From assembly GCA_035628135.1 (NCBI GenBank), contig DASPKM010000005.1, positions 155,053-219,052 of the forward strand: a DNA stretch of 64,000 nt. The letters are read 5' to 3'. This document shows positions 8,698-17,733 of this stretch, in pieces. This DNA is from DASPKM01 sp035628135 (GTDB lineage Bacteria; Bacteroidota; Bacteroidia; Chitinophagales; Chitinophagaceae). The notes under the pieces were generated by a model. That model saw nothing but the letters and a program-made list of their open reading frames with translations. It was not told the DNA's origin and made no database searches. Position 1 is the stretch's first letter; every line of letters starts with the position of its first letter. The position numbers and the translations under genes were made by a program.

Positions 8698-8967
8698 ATG
8701 ATTCCCTATCGAAGTGAAGGCGTACAAATTGTTATTACATTTCAACGAACGGAAATTCCAGCTTCCGTGCTTGACGCCACTCCTGAAATTTTTACAGATG
8801 CGCCCGACTCATATTGTTGTACTGCCGGTGGGTTTATTGAGGGAATAACGGGCTGTGGTAAAACCCCATTAATTGCAATGAAGGCATTTGACACGGAGTA
8901 CCAGAAAAGAAAAAATGCCGGAACACTACCTAATTTTAATGGCAACAAGCACACCTCCAATCATTGA
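8698..8967 (+). CDS. Small unknown protein upstream of ligD
   Basis: 89 residues from the ATG at 8698; an upstream in-frame ATG at 8617 would add 27 hydrophobic and basic residues that look like untranslated sequence. The protein is soluble, with a CCTAGGFIEGITGCGKTPLIAMKAF segment near the middle. The GCGKT string resembles a P-loop only by chance, since the protein is too short and lacks the rest of an NTPase. The 3' end overlaps the chosen ligD start by 29 bases, so the two may be co-expressed. No family recognised. It may be a genuine short gene or chance coding. Confidence 0.5.
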   Translation: MIPYRSEGVQIVITFQRTEIPASVLDATPEIFTDAPDSYCCTAGGFIEGITGCGKTPLIAMKAFDTEYQKRKNAGTLPNFNGNKHTSNH

Positions 8968-10900
8968 ACCAATGTTAGCAACGCTGGTTCGGGATCCGTT
9001 CACGGATCCGGCCTGGCTGTATGAAATCAAATGGGATGGTTATAGAATTATAGCAAATGTTCGCGGCAAAACCGTTAAGCTTTACTCCCGCGGTTTACAG
9101 GATTACACCGGTCGGTATAAAGTTGTGGCCGATGAGCTTGGACAAATGGGTTTAAATGCGGTAGTCGACGGTGAAATGGTTGTTTTTGACGAGAATGGCC
9201 GCCCATCGTTTGACCTCATCCAAAACTACCGGCCAGGGCAGGACATAGCGTATATGGTATTTGACCTGCTCTGGCTTAACGGAAAGAGCCTTATGGAACT
9301 GCCGCTGGAAGAACGGAAAGAAAAGCTTGCTGCTATACTGCCAAAGTCAGAAATCATTCGGTTCTCCGAATCATACGACGACGGGCTTGTGCTATTCGAA
9401 AAAATGAAGGAGTTCGATTTCGAAGGAATATTAGCGAAAAAGCGGGATAGCATTTACCGACCTGGGCGACGGTCGGATGATTGGCGCAAAATACAAACCG
9501 TCAAACAGCAAGAGTATGTTGTCGGTGGTTGGGCTGAATCGACGAGCGGCCGTCCGTTCAGAACACTCATATTTGGTTATTACCAGGATGGCAAGCTTAT
9601 GTATCAAGGGCACGCGGGGGGCGGATTTAAAGAAAAAGAAATGCCGGGCATATATAAGCGACTGAAAAAGTTAGAAGTGAAGAAAAGTCCATTTGCTAAT
9701 ACGCAAACAGTTTTAGATTATACAGAAACACCGGTGCATTGGGTAAAACCTGAGCTCGTTATCCAGGTAAAGTTCGCCACAATGACAAAGAGTGGTATGA
9801 TCCGGAAACCTGCTACTTTTCTGGGGTTCCGAGAAGACAAAAAAGCGAAGGACGTCATTCTTGAGACGGCAGCGGTGCCACCGCCTGGAAAGCCAAGAAC
9901 AAAACAGGCACCAGTAGCGAAAAAAGCCAAGTCAACTACTTCACCGAATAGCAACTGGCCCGAAATAGAAAGGCAGGAAATTACCAGTTCGGATATATTC
10001 AATATAGACGGACACGACGTTACGATAACCAACGTCGAAAAGGTGCTTTGGAAGGATGAGGGCATAACAAAAGCCGACCTGATACAGTATTACCACGAGG
10101 TGGCGCCGTTTATCTTGCCTCACTTACAACGGCGTCCGTTGTCGCTCCATATTAAACACATAGCCCCATCAGCGCCTGGATTGTACATTAAGGACATGGA
10201 GGGTCGCCAACCCTCGTGGGCTGAAGTGTTTAGCACAAATCGCAAGCATAAGAAAGAGGGTGCACGGGATCAAATTGACTACCTGGTTTGTAATGAAGAA
10301 TCAACATTATTATGGCTGGTAAACCTTGGATGCATAGATATTAACCCTTGGACCTCAACAGTAGCCAATCCTGAACATCCTGACTTCATCATTATCGACC
10401 TTGACCCATCGGATGAGGATTTTAAAAAAGCGATCATTGCCGCGCAAGCCGCGCAGGACCTCTTTAAAAGTTATCAACTGAAAGCCTGGCCTAAAACTTC
10501 CGGGAAAACTGGTATTCACCTGTATATACCATGTGCTGGATTTACCTTCATTCAAGCCCGCTCAATTGCAGAACGGATTTGCGCAGCTATTCATAAGTCG
10601 GTGCCTAGGGTCACAACTACTGCGGTAAGTATAAATTCACGAGGAAACAAGCTGTATTTAGACCCAAACCAAAATGATTATGCCGATACGGTGGCAGCAC
10701 CGTACAGTATAAGGCCCTATAAGCTTCCAACCGTTTCAACACCGTTAGAATGGAAGGAAATTAAACCAGGCCTCGATCCGCATGGGTTCACTATGAAGAC
10801 CATATTTAAAAGGTTGGCAAAAAAAGGCGATTTGTTTTTAGGCACACTTGACAATGAGATTCGTGTTCTGAATTCGAGAAGATTATTAAAATTACTATAA
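8939..10900 (+). CDS. ligD: DNA ligase D (ligase plus polymerase domains)
   Basis: About 653 residues. The N-terminal half is an ATP-dependent ligase with the adenylation motif EIKWDGYR (lysine near residue 31), VVDGEMV and EGILAKK blocks, and an OB-fold. A basic, proline-rich linker (PPPGKPRTKQAPVAKK) leads to a LigD polymerase/primase domain with IIDLDPSDED as the metal-binding aspartates and KTSGKTGIHLYIP. The order is ligase-polymerase and the 3'-phosphoesterase domain seen in many LigDs is absent. It acts in bacterial non-homologous end joining, normally with Ku; no Ku gene is in the window. The ATG at 8939 (MATSTPPIIEPMLATL) fits the family start better than the one at 8888. Confidence 0.93.
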   Translation: MATSTPPIIEPMLATLVRDPFTDPAWLYEIKWDGYRIIANVRGKTVKLYSRGLQDYTGRYKVVADELGQMGLNAVVDGEMVVFDENGRPSFDLIQNYRPGQDIAYMVFDLLWLNGKSLMELPLEERKEKLAAILPKSEIIRFSESYDDGLVLFEKMKEFDFEGILAKKRDSIYRPGRRSDDWRKIQTVKQQEYVVGGWAESTSGRPFRTLIFGYYQDGKLMYQGHAGGGFKEKEMPGIYKRLKKLEVKKSPFANTQTVLDYTETPVHWVKPELVIQVKFATMTKSGMIRKPATFLGFREDKKAKDVILETAAVPPPGKPRTKQAPVAKKAKSTTSPNSNWPEIERQEITSSDIFNIDGHDVTITNVEKVLWKDEGITKADLIQYYHEVAPFILPHLQRRPLSLHIKHIAPSAPGLYIKDMEGRQPSWAEVFSTNRKHKKEGARDQIDYLVCNEESTLLWLVNLGCIDINPWTSTVANPEHPDFIIIDLDPSDEDFKKAIIAAQAAQDLFKSYQLKAWPKTSGKTGIHLYIPCAGFTFIQARSIAERICAAIHKSVPRVTTTAVSINSRGNKLYLDPNQNDYADTVAAPYSIRPYKLPTVSTPLEWKEIKPGLDPHGFTMKTIFKRLAKKGDLFLGTLDNEIRVLNSRRLLKLL

Positions 10901-10951
10901 TGAAAGAAAAATGCCAGGGCGGGGGCTTTGCCCACCAGGTTGTCGCCTATT

Positions 10952-11155
10952 TCATTCTACATATTCCAGTATATCAGCGGGCTGACAATTCAATGCCTTA
11001 CAAATGGCTTCCAATGTACTAAAGCGAATTGCTTTTGCTTTGCCCGTTTTCAGAATGGAAAGATTGGATAATGTCAAATTAACTTTTTCGGAAAGTTCAT
11101 TCAAGGAAATTTTCCGTTTTGCCATCATCACATCCAGGTTTACAATTATCGGCAT
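10952..11155 (-). CDS. Small Cro/C1-type HTH regulator
   Basis: 67 residues forming one XRE-type helix-turn-helix (KISLNELSEKVNLTLSNLSILKTGKAKAIRFSTLEAICKALNCQPADILEYVE). Proteins of this size and pattern (YozG-like) are commonly encoded with a DUF2975 membrane protein, which is the case here: the DUF2975 gene ends 3 bases upstream on the same strand. The pair is thought to form a membrane-linked regulatory unit, but targets and signal are unknown. Its stop lies 51 bases from the convergent ligD stop. Confidence 0.9.
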   Translation of the reverse strand: MPIIVNLDVMMAKRKISLNELSEKVNLTLSNLSILKTGKAKAIRFSTLEAICKALNCQPADILEYVE

Positions 11156-11158
11156 CGC

Positions 11159-11695
11159 CTATACTGTTAGATCATTTTCTTTTTGGATTTCCACTCCCTT
11201 TGAAAAAATAGTTGCAATAATATATATCACAGCAGCCATCACAATAAAGGCCTGGCTGTCTGCCCAAAACTGGCTTAATTGGTCAATAGCATAACCATGA
11301 TGTTGCAAGCTTTTCGCTGATTGCCGCGCGAAGTAACTTAGTAGCCCTACCGAGAGCGTGATGTAACTAATTTGCGTAATCTGTTCTGAAACAAAGCTGT
11401 TAAATGGTTTTGATAAATCAAATTTGCTTATAAGCCTGATAACTGTATAAAACAGGAATGCTTTTAAAAGGGAGATGGACAGGACAAACCCATACATTCC
11501 GAAGTAAGCCCATTTATTACGTTCGTACATTTCGCTTAAGTCCAACTTTTGATATAGGTTCGGGACAAATTCGGGTTTGTACAAGCTGAAAATAAAATTC
11601 ACTATCAAGCCGCCTGCTTCAACACACAAGCCAACGAAGATGATCCAGGCAATGATCTTCAAGACTGTAAACACGACATTATTCCCTTTTTTCAT
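11159..11695 (-). CDS. DUF2975 integral membrane protein
   Basis: 178 residues with four predicted membrane segments (about 9-35, 65-86, 105-122 and 147-168) and a loop with LISKFDLSKPFNSFVSEQI between the second and third, the arrangement of DUF2975. It is transcribed with the small HTH protein that follows 3 bases later. Function is unknown; by context it may bind or tune the HTH partner at the inner membrane. The 168 bases upstream of it (11696-11863) are AT-rich and hold no gene I can support. Confidence 0.85.
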   Translation of the reverse strand: MKKGNNVVFTVLKIIAWIIFVGLCVEAGGLIVNFIFSLYKPEFVPNLYQKLDLSEMYERNKWAYFGMYGFVLSISLLKAFLFYTVIRLISKFDLSKPFNSFVSEQITQISYITLSVGLLSYFARQSAKSLQHHGYAIDQLSQFWADSQAFIVMAAVIYIIATIFSKGVEIQKENDLTV

Positions 11696-11863
11696 GATTG
11701 GTGAGCGTTAAAGTGAAACGTAAACATAATAAATTTTTATTGATAAGCAATAAAAATATTTGTTTATTCAAAAAATATAGGATTTTTGATGAGTTGCGAT
11801 CCTTGATTGTTGCGGCCTTTTGAGAAACTAGTGTTTTACCTCTAATAGATGCTTATAGATTCA

Positions 11864-12412
11864 TCACGGCATCTGCTTAAAATGCAAAATGCCTACTACA
11901 GTTTTATGCGGCAGTGAAAATATATCCATCGACTTGTTTACTTCTACCAATTGGTTTGCTGTGATCTCCGACGTGATTGTTTTTGTTACTGCTTCGGTAC
12001 TTTCCGGGTCGCCAATTGTTAAAGTTTGCAGCAGCATATTATGTGTGCTGTCTTGTTTTTCCAGCGTGGCAGTGGTCACGCCCTTCGTGCCATCGAATTG
12101 CGTTACCGGGTGATAAACTTTGCCCTCAGGCCCCGACGGTCCTTCCACACATATCAGTGCGGATAATACTTTAAGGGTATCATTGGTGCTTTCGTTCAGC
12201 ACTATAAATTGATGGTAGTAAATATTGTTCTTTGCAGATTCATTTCCGCCGGAATAGGCCAGCAAGCGATATTCCTGGTCTTTATTGATCGCCATCGAAT
12301 CTATCTTAAAATCTTCCAGGCGCACACTGTCGTAAGAATGTTCTTTCTGTCCTTTGCAACTGGCGGCTAAACCGGCAATAACGGCAATTGCCGGGTAAAT
12401 AAGTCTTTTCAT
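11864..12412 (-). CDS. Unknown lipoprotein
   Basis: 182 residues with a lipoprotein signal: MKRLIYPAIAVIAGLAASC, the Cys at 19 being the likely acylation site. The mature part is a small beta-rich domain with no family I recognise; it includes SVRLEDFKIDSM, YHQFIVLNESTNDTL and VEGPSGPEGKVYHPVTQFDG. It is divergent from the copB gene, with 119 bases between the starts. It would be anchored in the periplasm or outer membrane. A link to metal handling is possible by location only. Confidence 0.8.
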   Translation of the reverse strand: MKRLIYPAIAVIAGLAASCKGQKEHSYDSVRLEDFKIDSMAINKDQEYRLLAYSGGNESAKNNIYYHQFIVLNESTNDTLKVLSALICVEGPSGPEGKVYHPVTQFDGTKGVTTATLEKQDSTHNMLLQTLTIGDPESTEAVTKTITSEITANQLVEVNKSMDIFSLPHKTVVGILHFKQMP

Positions 12413-12506
12413 GTTGGGGTTGCTTTAAGCTGTAAAATACAACCCCTTTCCAATAATTCTGTACAATTAACCCTGCATTGTATAAAGGTTCCTTCTCCGG
12501 CTGTTC

Positions 12507-12514
12507 TAGCTTTG
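12507..12514 (+). promoter_or_regulatory. Candidate -7 box TAGCTTTG upstream of copB
   Basis: TAGCTTTG matches the Bacteroidota -7 consensus TAnnTTTG and lies 17 bases before the ATG at 12532. No TTTG is found 19 bases further upstream, so only half of the consensus is present. Confidence 0.35.
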
Positions 12515-12531
12515 TGGGTCAATTCGCATTT

Positions 12532-14622
12532 ATGAAACAGCATCCTACATCGGCAAACCATACGCATCATTCGCATGAGCATCACCACGCCACTCACAAG
12601 GGCGGGCATGCAAACCACGAAATGCACAATAAAGCGGGCATGCACACAGGCCACCATATGCATGCCGGCCATGATAAGCATGCAGGTCACCATACCCAGG
12701 ATTTCCTCAAACGTTTCTGGATAAGCCTTGCGCTCACCATACCTGTGTTATTGTTGTCTCACATGGTCCAGCAATGGCTGGGCTTTACAATAGATTTTGC
12801 GGGCCGCAATTATGTTTTGCTAAGTGTAAGCGCGGTTATTTACGGCTATGGGGGTTGGCCCTTCCTGGCAGGTATGGTACGCGAGATAAGAAATAAGGCC
12901 ATTGGAATGATGACCCTGGTAGCGCTGGCGATAACCGTTGCTTTTGTGTATAGTGTGGCCACTGTGTTCGGCCTGCAGGGCATGGATTTCTTTTGGGAAC
13001 TGGCTACACTTATAGATATTATGCTCATCGGCCATTGGCTGGAAATGCGTTCGCAAATGGCGGCTTCAAGGGCTTTGGAATCCCTTGTGGCATTATTGCC
13101 TTCAACAGTGCACGTCGAGCGCAACGGCAATGTTGTGGACCTGGACTTACAGGAGTTGAAGAATGGTGACATTGTCCTGGTAAAACCCGGAGAAAAAATT
13201 CCGGCGGATGGTGTTGTAATAAGCGGCAGCTCATATGTAAACGAAAGCATGCTCACCGGCGAAAGCATCCCCGTAAAAAAAGAAGACAAGGCCAAAGTAA
13301 TTGCAGGCGCTGTAAATGGGGATGGATCATTGCGTGTACAAGTTACCGGCACTGGTAAGGATAGTTATCTCAATAAGGTAATTACGTTGGTGCAGTCTGC
13401 GCAAAGCGCCAAGTCGAACACGCAACACCTGGCGGACAAAGTTGCAAAATGGCTCACGATTGTTTCCATCGTGGTGGGTGCGGCCACTTTCGTGTACTGG
13501 TACAGCGTGGAACCAAACCTTGCTTTTGCATTGGAGCGGTTGGTAACAGTAATGGTTACATCTTGTCCACATGCGCTGGGCGTTGCCATTCCATTGGTGG
13601 TTGCCATTTCAACGTCAAAGGCGGCCACCAGCGGACTGCTCATCAGGAACCGGACCGCGTTTGAGGATGCCCGTAATATTACCACCGTTGTTTTCGATAA
13701 AACGGGTACGCTCACCAGGGGCTCGCACGAGGTGCAGAAAATAATACGGGTTTCTGATCAATATCAACCAAATGAATTGTTGCAATACGCCGCGGCCGCC
13801 CAGCAAAGTTCGGAGCATTACATAGCAAGAGGTATCCTGCGCAGGCTGCAGCAACAAAACCTTCCATTGTGGAAAGCTGAGCATTTTCAATATAATCAGG
13901 GTATTGGTGTAAGCGCAACGGTGAATGGCAAAGCCATTGAAATCGTAGGTCCGAACTATTTCAAGCAGCAAGGCAAACAATTGCCCGCCATTCCTGCTGA
14001 AGTGGATCAACAAGTGGAAACGGTCAGCTTTCTATTGATAGATGGCGAATTGGTTGGCGTCATTACACTTGCAGACAGCATCCGCGATACCGCAAAGGAT
14101 GCCATTGATGGTTTGAAGCAAATGGGTATACAATCGATACTGCTTACCGGCGATAATGAAAAGATCGCGGCTGCTGTTGCCAACCAATTGGGGATGGATG
14201 GTTATATGGCCAATGTGCTTCCGCACGAAAAGCAGCAGAAAGTAAAGGAATTGCAGCATAAGGGAGCAATCATAGCCATGACCGGCGACGGCGTAAACGA
14301 TGCGCCTGCATTGGCCCAGGCGCACGTAGGCATTGCCGTTGGGAGTGGTACAGACGTAGCCGCTGAAACAGCCAATATTGTTCTTGTGAACAGCGATCCT
14401 AAGGATGTGGTAAAAATCATTGCATTCGGCAAGGCCACTTATCGCAAGATGGTCGAGAACCTGTTTTGGGCAGTAGGGTATAATTTGGTGGCTATTCCGT
14501 TGGCGGCGGGTATTCTATATCCAACGTTTATTTTAAGTCCCGCGTTAGGCGCTGTGTTGATGAGCCTTAGCACTATCATCGTAGCGTTTAATGCGCAGCT
14601 GTTGCGGCGGAAGTTTAAATGA
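12532..14622 (+). CDS. copB: CopB-type copper-translocating P1B ATPase
   Basis: About 696 residues. The first ~55 are a histidine- and methionine-rich cytosolic tail (HTHHSHEHHH; HTGHHMHAGHDKHAGHH) in place of a CxxC heavy-metal domain. P-type ATPase hallmarks follow in order: TGES (242-245), the membrane motif CPH in TSCPHALGVAIP (345-347), the phosphorylation motif DKTGTLT (D389) and GDGVNDAPAL. CPH with a His-rich N-terminus defines the CopB subgroup (P1B-3), which exports copper or silver ions. The ATG at 12532 is preferred; an in-frame ATG at 12478 would put SFSGCSSF in front and is close to the divergent gene. No copper regulator or CopA is adjacent. Confidence 0.92.
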   Translation: MKQHPTSANHTHHSHEHHHATHKGGHANHEMHNKAGMHTGHHMHAGHDKHAGHHTQDFLKRFWISLALTIPVLLLSHMVQQWLGFTIDFAGRNYVLLSVSAVIYGYGGWPFLAGMVREIRNKAIGMMTLVALAITVAFVYSVATVFGLQGMDFFWELATLIDIMLIGHWLEMRSQMAASRALESLVALLPSTVHVERNGNVVDLDLQELKNGDIVLVKPGEKIPADGVVISGSSYVNESMLTGESIPVKKEDKAKVIAGAVNGDGSLRVQVTGTGKDSYLNKVITLVQSAQSAKSNTQHLADKVAKWLTIVSIVVGAATFVYWYSVEPNLAFALERLVTVMVTSCPHALGVAIPLVVAISTSKAATSGLLIRNRTAFEDARNITTVVFDKTGTLTRGSHEVQKIIRVSDQYQPNELLQYAAAAQQSSEHYIARGILRRLQQQNLPLWKAEHFQYNQGIGVSATVNGKAIEIVGPNYFKQQGKQLPAIPAEVDQQVETVSFLLIDGELVGVITLADSIRDTAKDAIDGLKQMGIQSILLTGDNEKIAAAVANQLGMDGYMANVLPHEKQQKVKELQHKGAIIAMTGDGVNDAPALAQAHVGIAVGSGTDVAAETANIVLVNSDPKDVVKIIAFGKATYRKMVENLFWAVGYNLVAIPLAAGILYPTFILSPALGAVLMSLSTIIVAFNAQLLRRKFK

Positions 14623-14700
14623 CGAGGGCAGAGGCTGATTTCCTAAATACCGTGTTTTCACGGCTTGAAGCGAGATTGATAAAGAGTAATTTCCAATATC

Positions 14701-15669
14701 GTGGCAAACGATAAATCAACCCCCGTCAAATCCCGCAAGCTCTGGCCGATCATCTGGGCGGTAATTACTTTTGTGCTGGGCTTCGTAGGGTTCGCAACCA
14801 TCAAACCTCAATTTGATGTCTTTGTCGAGCCTTTAGAAATTAAAGTACAGCAAGGTGGCCGTGAAACCATCAAGGCCAGTGTAGAAAATACTTCTCTTAT
14901 TGGCCTTCCATATAAAAAGCCCGTAGATCTTGAGGCGCAAAATCAATGGCCCGATATAAAAGTATCCATCAGCCCCGATGCGCCCACTGTTCCTGAATTC
15001 GAGTGCGCCATAACTATTGAAGTGGGAAGAAATGTTGCTTCCGGCAGATACAAAATCACGCTCATTGCAACCAGTACAAGCGGCACTTCGGAGTCAGCAG
15101 ATTTCTTTATCATCGTTATTCCACCGATTTGCGCTTCACCGTTTGTGAGAGATGTTGAGGAACATTTTGCACCCAACGGCTGGATGTGTAATATAGCCGA
15201 TATAAGAATGGATGCTCGCAACACTAACAATCCGCATTCGGGTCCTACCTGCATTAAAATAGACTATTTAGCACGCATAAGAACTCCATGCCAAACAGAC
15301 GGTTGGATAGGAGCAGGTGTATATTGGTTTTGCATTGGCTGTAATTTCGACAAAAATAGGCCCGATCCCACCAGATACGACTTCTCCTGCGCAAGAAGCC
15401 TGGTATTTATGGCGAGGGGCGCAAGAGGCGGTGAGCGCGCAGAATTTAAAGTCGGCGGTGTAACCGGACAATATAGCGACGGCCTCAACCCAGCACGAAC
15501 AACTGGACCCGTAACACTTACCAATCAATGGACCCAATACAGGATCGATTTCAATCCGGGAGACAACCTAACGTCCATGATCAGTGGATTTTGCTGGGTC
15601 ACCAATAGAGACTGGAATCCCAACGGCTGCACTATTTACCTGGATGATATAAAGTTTGTGGACAGGTAA
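14701..15669 (+). CDS. Unknown membrane-anchored beta-sandwich protein
   Basis: 322 residues starting with GTG. One membrane segment near the N-terminus (about 12-36) is followed by an extracytoplasmic region. Residues ~40-145 look like an immunoglobulin-like beta-sandwich with PVDLEAQNQWPDIKVSISPDAPTVPEFECAITIEVG. Residues ~160-322 look like a carbohydrate-binding-type jelly roll ending in GCTIYLDDIKFVDR, a terminal strand common to such modules, and hold several Cys that could pair. Function unknown; binding to a glycan or surface ligand is inference. It follows copB by 78 bases on the same strand, but nothing suggests a shared role. Confidence 0.75.
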   Translation: MANDKSTPVKSRKLWPIIWAVITFVLGFVGFATIKPQFDVFVEPLEIKVQQGGRETIKASVENTSLIGLPYKKPVDLEAQNQWPDIKVSISPDAPTVPEFECAITIEVGRNVASGRYKITLIATSTSGTSESADFFIIVIPPICASPFVRDVEEHFAPNGWMCNIADIRMDARNTNNPHSGPTCIKIDYLARIRTPCQTDGWIGAGVYWFCIGCNFDKNRPDPTRYDFSCARSLVFMARGARGGERAEFKVGGVTGQYSDGLNPARTTGPVTLTNQWTQYRIDFNPGDNLTSMISGFCWVTNRDWNPNGCTIYLDDIKFVDR

Positions 15670-15707
15670 AGTATGACACAAAACATTTTTGTGTAAGTTG
15701 CGTCGCT

Positions 15708-16184
15708 ATGCCAACTGCAGCACTTTATAAAATTAATAGCAAAGGGTATTTGCTACACGCAATTCAAAAGACAACTAGTGGTTTTAACCTTGCATCCGAA
15801 CCTTTTATTCAAATAACGGAGCGCAACTCAAATGCGCAAACCATCGCCGAGGCCATAAAAACCGCTCTAAAAACCGACGATAGTAAAAAACTTCCGAATC
15901 CCGAGGACTGGGAAAAAGAACGTGAGGGGTTTTTGAAGAAGATGGGACTAAAATCTATACAAGAGTTAGAAGGCCCGGGTGCTTTTTACTGCGAGATTAG
16001 TAAAGAAAATGGCAACATCCTTTTCACGCCTACCATACAAGCGCATAACCCAGACGAAGGATATGTCTATATATTCTCTAATGACCCAGATATCGTTATT
16101 CCCTATACGGCGTCTGATGAAGAAATAGCACAAACCCTTCAGCTTGTATTAAGCAATGGGGATAGATTATCGAATAGCGACTAG
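15708..16184 (+). CDS. Unknown small soluble protein
   Basis: 158 residues, acidic and soluble, without signal peptide. It has an N-terminal beta hairpin (ALYKINSKGYLLHAIQKTTSGF), a helical charged middle (PEDWEKEREGFLKKMGLKSIQELEG) and a C-terminal domain with YVYIFSNDPDIVIPY. No family recognised. Size, acidity and the cluster of small unknown genes around it would suit an immunity-type protein, but no toxin gene is visible and the idea is weak. It starts 38 bases after the preceding gene. Confidence 0.7.
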   Translation: MPTAALYKINSKGYLLHAIQKTTSGFNLASEPFIQITERNSNAQTIAEAIKTALKTDDSKKLPNPEDWEKEREGFLKKMGLKSIQELEGPGAFYCEISKENGNILFTPTIQAHNPDEGYVYIFSNDPDIVIPYTASDEEIAQTLQLVLSNGDRLSNSD

Positions 16185-16261
16185 TCGAAGCAATAATTGG
16201 AGTATACCTGATTGATTTTGACATTTGTTGGCTTGTATCCAGAGTTTAAAATAATCTACTA

Positions 16262-16726
16262 ATGCAATTTTTACTTTTAATCAGTGCCGTTTGTTTAATC
16301 GCATGTAACGCGGAAGTCAATACGGTTAATCCACAAGCCAGCACCAATATAGAGCGTTCAAAGATGGATAACTTCTTTATTCGGGAATACTATTCAGACA
16401 GTAAAACTATTAGTATTGAAGAAGCCTGGATAGAGCATCAATGGAAAAATGAAGCGAGCCTTTTCAATAGCTCTAAAGTTCGAACAACAGGAGTTCAACT
16501 AAATATTAAAGTCAATAATGTTAAACATCCTGACTTGGAGGAAAATGAGTATTTTATAACCTGGCAAATGATAGTTCCGGAAATTGGAACTATAGGAATG
16601 GGAAACGGTGGTTATTTGCTTTTCATCGATAATGGGCGGGTGCCTGATAGTATGAAGGTTGTGATCAAAAAGCGTGCGGAGGATAGAGATGTCGTCGTTG
16701 ACTCGTTCAATTTATATGGGAGATAA
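16262..16726 (+). CDS. Unknown small lipoprotein
   Basis: 154 residues. The signal MQFLLLISAVCLIAC ends in a lipobox with Cys15. The mature part is small and mixed alpha/beta, including FFIREYYSDSKTISIEEAWIEHQWK and a glycine-rich IGTIGMGNGGYLLF turn. No family recognised. It sits among other orphan envelope genes on the same strand, with 77 and 67 bases of flanking space, so it may have its own promoter. Confidence 0.7.
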   Translation: MQFLLLISAVCLIACNAEVNTVNPQASTNIERSKMDNFFIREYYSDSKTISIEEAWIEHQWKNEASLFNSSKVRTTGVQLNIKVNNVKHPDLEENEYFITWQMIVPEIGTIGMGNGGYLLFIDNGRVPDSMKVVIKKRAEDRDVVVDSFNLYGR

Positions 16727-16793
16727 CTCAAAAGCCAGAAAAGCCAATGGACGAGTATCCAAAATATTATTTACTATGTTCGATAATTAAGAT

Positions 16794-17171
16794 ATGAGAA
16801 GTGCTTTCAATTATTTATTTTATACTTCTTATCGCATCATGCGATTTTTGGGGCATGACGGGTTTTTTCTGGAAGGGATGGCATACATTCTCACGGCATC
16901 TCTTGTATGGTTGAACTTTCTCACGGTTTTGTACATTCTTAAAATAACTACAGGAAAAGACATTCTCAATTTCCCGACAACAGTTGTAATTTATATAGTA
17001 TACCTTGGTACGTGCTATTATTACTTCTTTTACCGTGATAGATATGAATCCTATATTGAGGTTAGTGAAAAGGCAAGGAAGAAGGGTAAAGATATATTAA
17101 TGGCAATCTATTTTGTCGCTAGTTTGGCTTTGCATTTCTATTTGCAGGATATGGTGAGGCAAAATTTGTAG
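16794..17171 (+). CDS. Unknown small membrane protein
   Basis: 125 residues with three or four membrane segments (about 28-52, 60-80 and 100-118) and a short charged loop DRYESYIEVSEKARKKGKD before the last one. No family recognised. The rather AT-rich composition differs from the nearby copB gene, which may hint at acquisition, but the gene is short. Confidence 0.65.
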   Translation: MRSAFNYLFYTSYRIMRFLGHDGFFLEGMAYILTASLVWLNFLTVLYILKITTGKDILNFPTTVVIYIVYLGTCYYYFFYRDRYESYIEVSEKARKKGKDILMAIYFVASLALHFYLQDMVRQNL

Positions 17172-17278
17172 AATAGTAAGGTAAATATGTAGAGGGTTTT
17201 TTAATCAGGCTTATAATTTTATTTATTATGATGACCCCAAATGTGTTACTTTTCATTTACCCGTTATAACAACAATCA

Positions 17279-17719
17279 ATGAACCTCCTCAACCTGATCT
17301 GGCCAGCCATCTACGTGGCAATGGGCCTTCGGAACCTCTGGTACTGCATCCTCATTACAATTGTGCTGGAATGGATCATTGTCCAGTTGCTGCTCCGCAA
17401 AGGCTGGCGCACATCGGGCTTTATGTCGCTGGTAGGTAATGCTGTTTCGGGCTTTTTCGGCATATTTATAATGCCCTATGTTATGTTCCTGTATCATTCC
17501 GTGGCCGACCCGCTCACCGGCGGAACCTTCAACATAATAAACCTGGTAGCTACACTCGTCATCATGTGCTTCGGCAGCGTAGCAATTGAAGTATTGGTGG
17601 TAAAATGGATTTGGAAAACGCCGTTTAAAAAATTATTTATACCGTTGCTCATAGGCAATTTGCTTACTTATGTAGCACTTGTGTTCTTTTTTATGCACCT
17701 CCAGGTTGGCGGCGTATAG
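17279..17719 (+). CDS. Unknown four-helix membrane protein
   Basis: 146 residues, almost wholly hydrophobic, with about four membrane segments and short loops (start MNLLNLIWPAIYVAMGL; end LTYVALVFFFMHLQVGGV). No family recognised; a general inner-membrane protein. It is convergent with the LytTR regulator gene, whose stop lies 15 bases away, so the two transcripts meet here. Confidence 0.7.
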   Translation: MNLLNLIWPAIYVAMGLRNLWYCILITIVLEWIIVQLLLRKGWRTSGFMSLVGNAVSGFFGIFIMPYVMFLYHSVADPLTGGTFNIINLVATLVIMCFGSVAIEVLVVKWIWKTPFKKLFIPLLIGNLLTYVALVFFFMHLQVGGV

Positions 17720-17733
17720 TGGTTCAGCGGACA

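Noticed and set aside
8821..8900. GCGKT as a P-loop in the small protein before ligD
   Set aside because: The protein is 89 residues and has no Walker B or other NTPase features; the string is likely chance.
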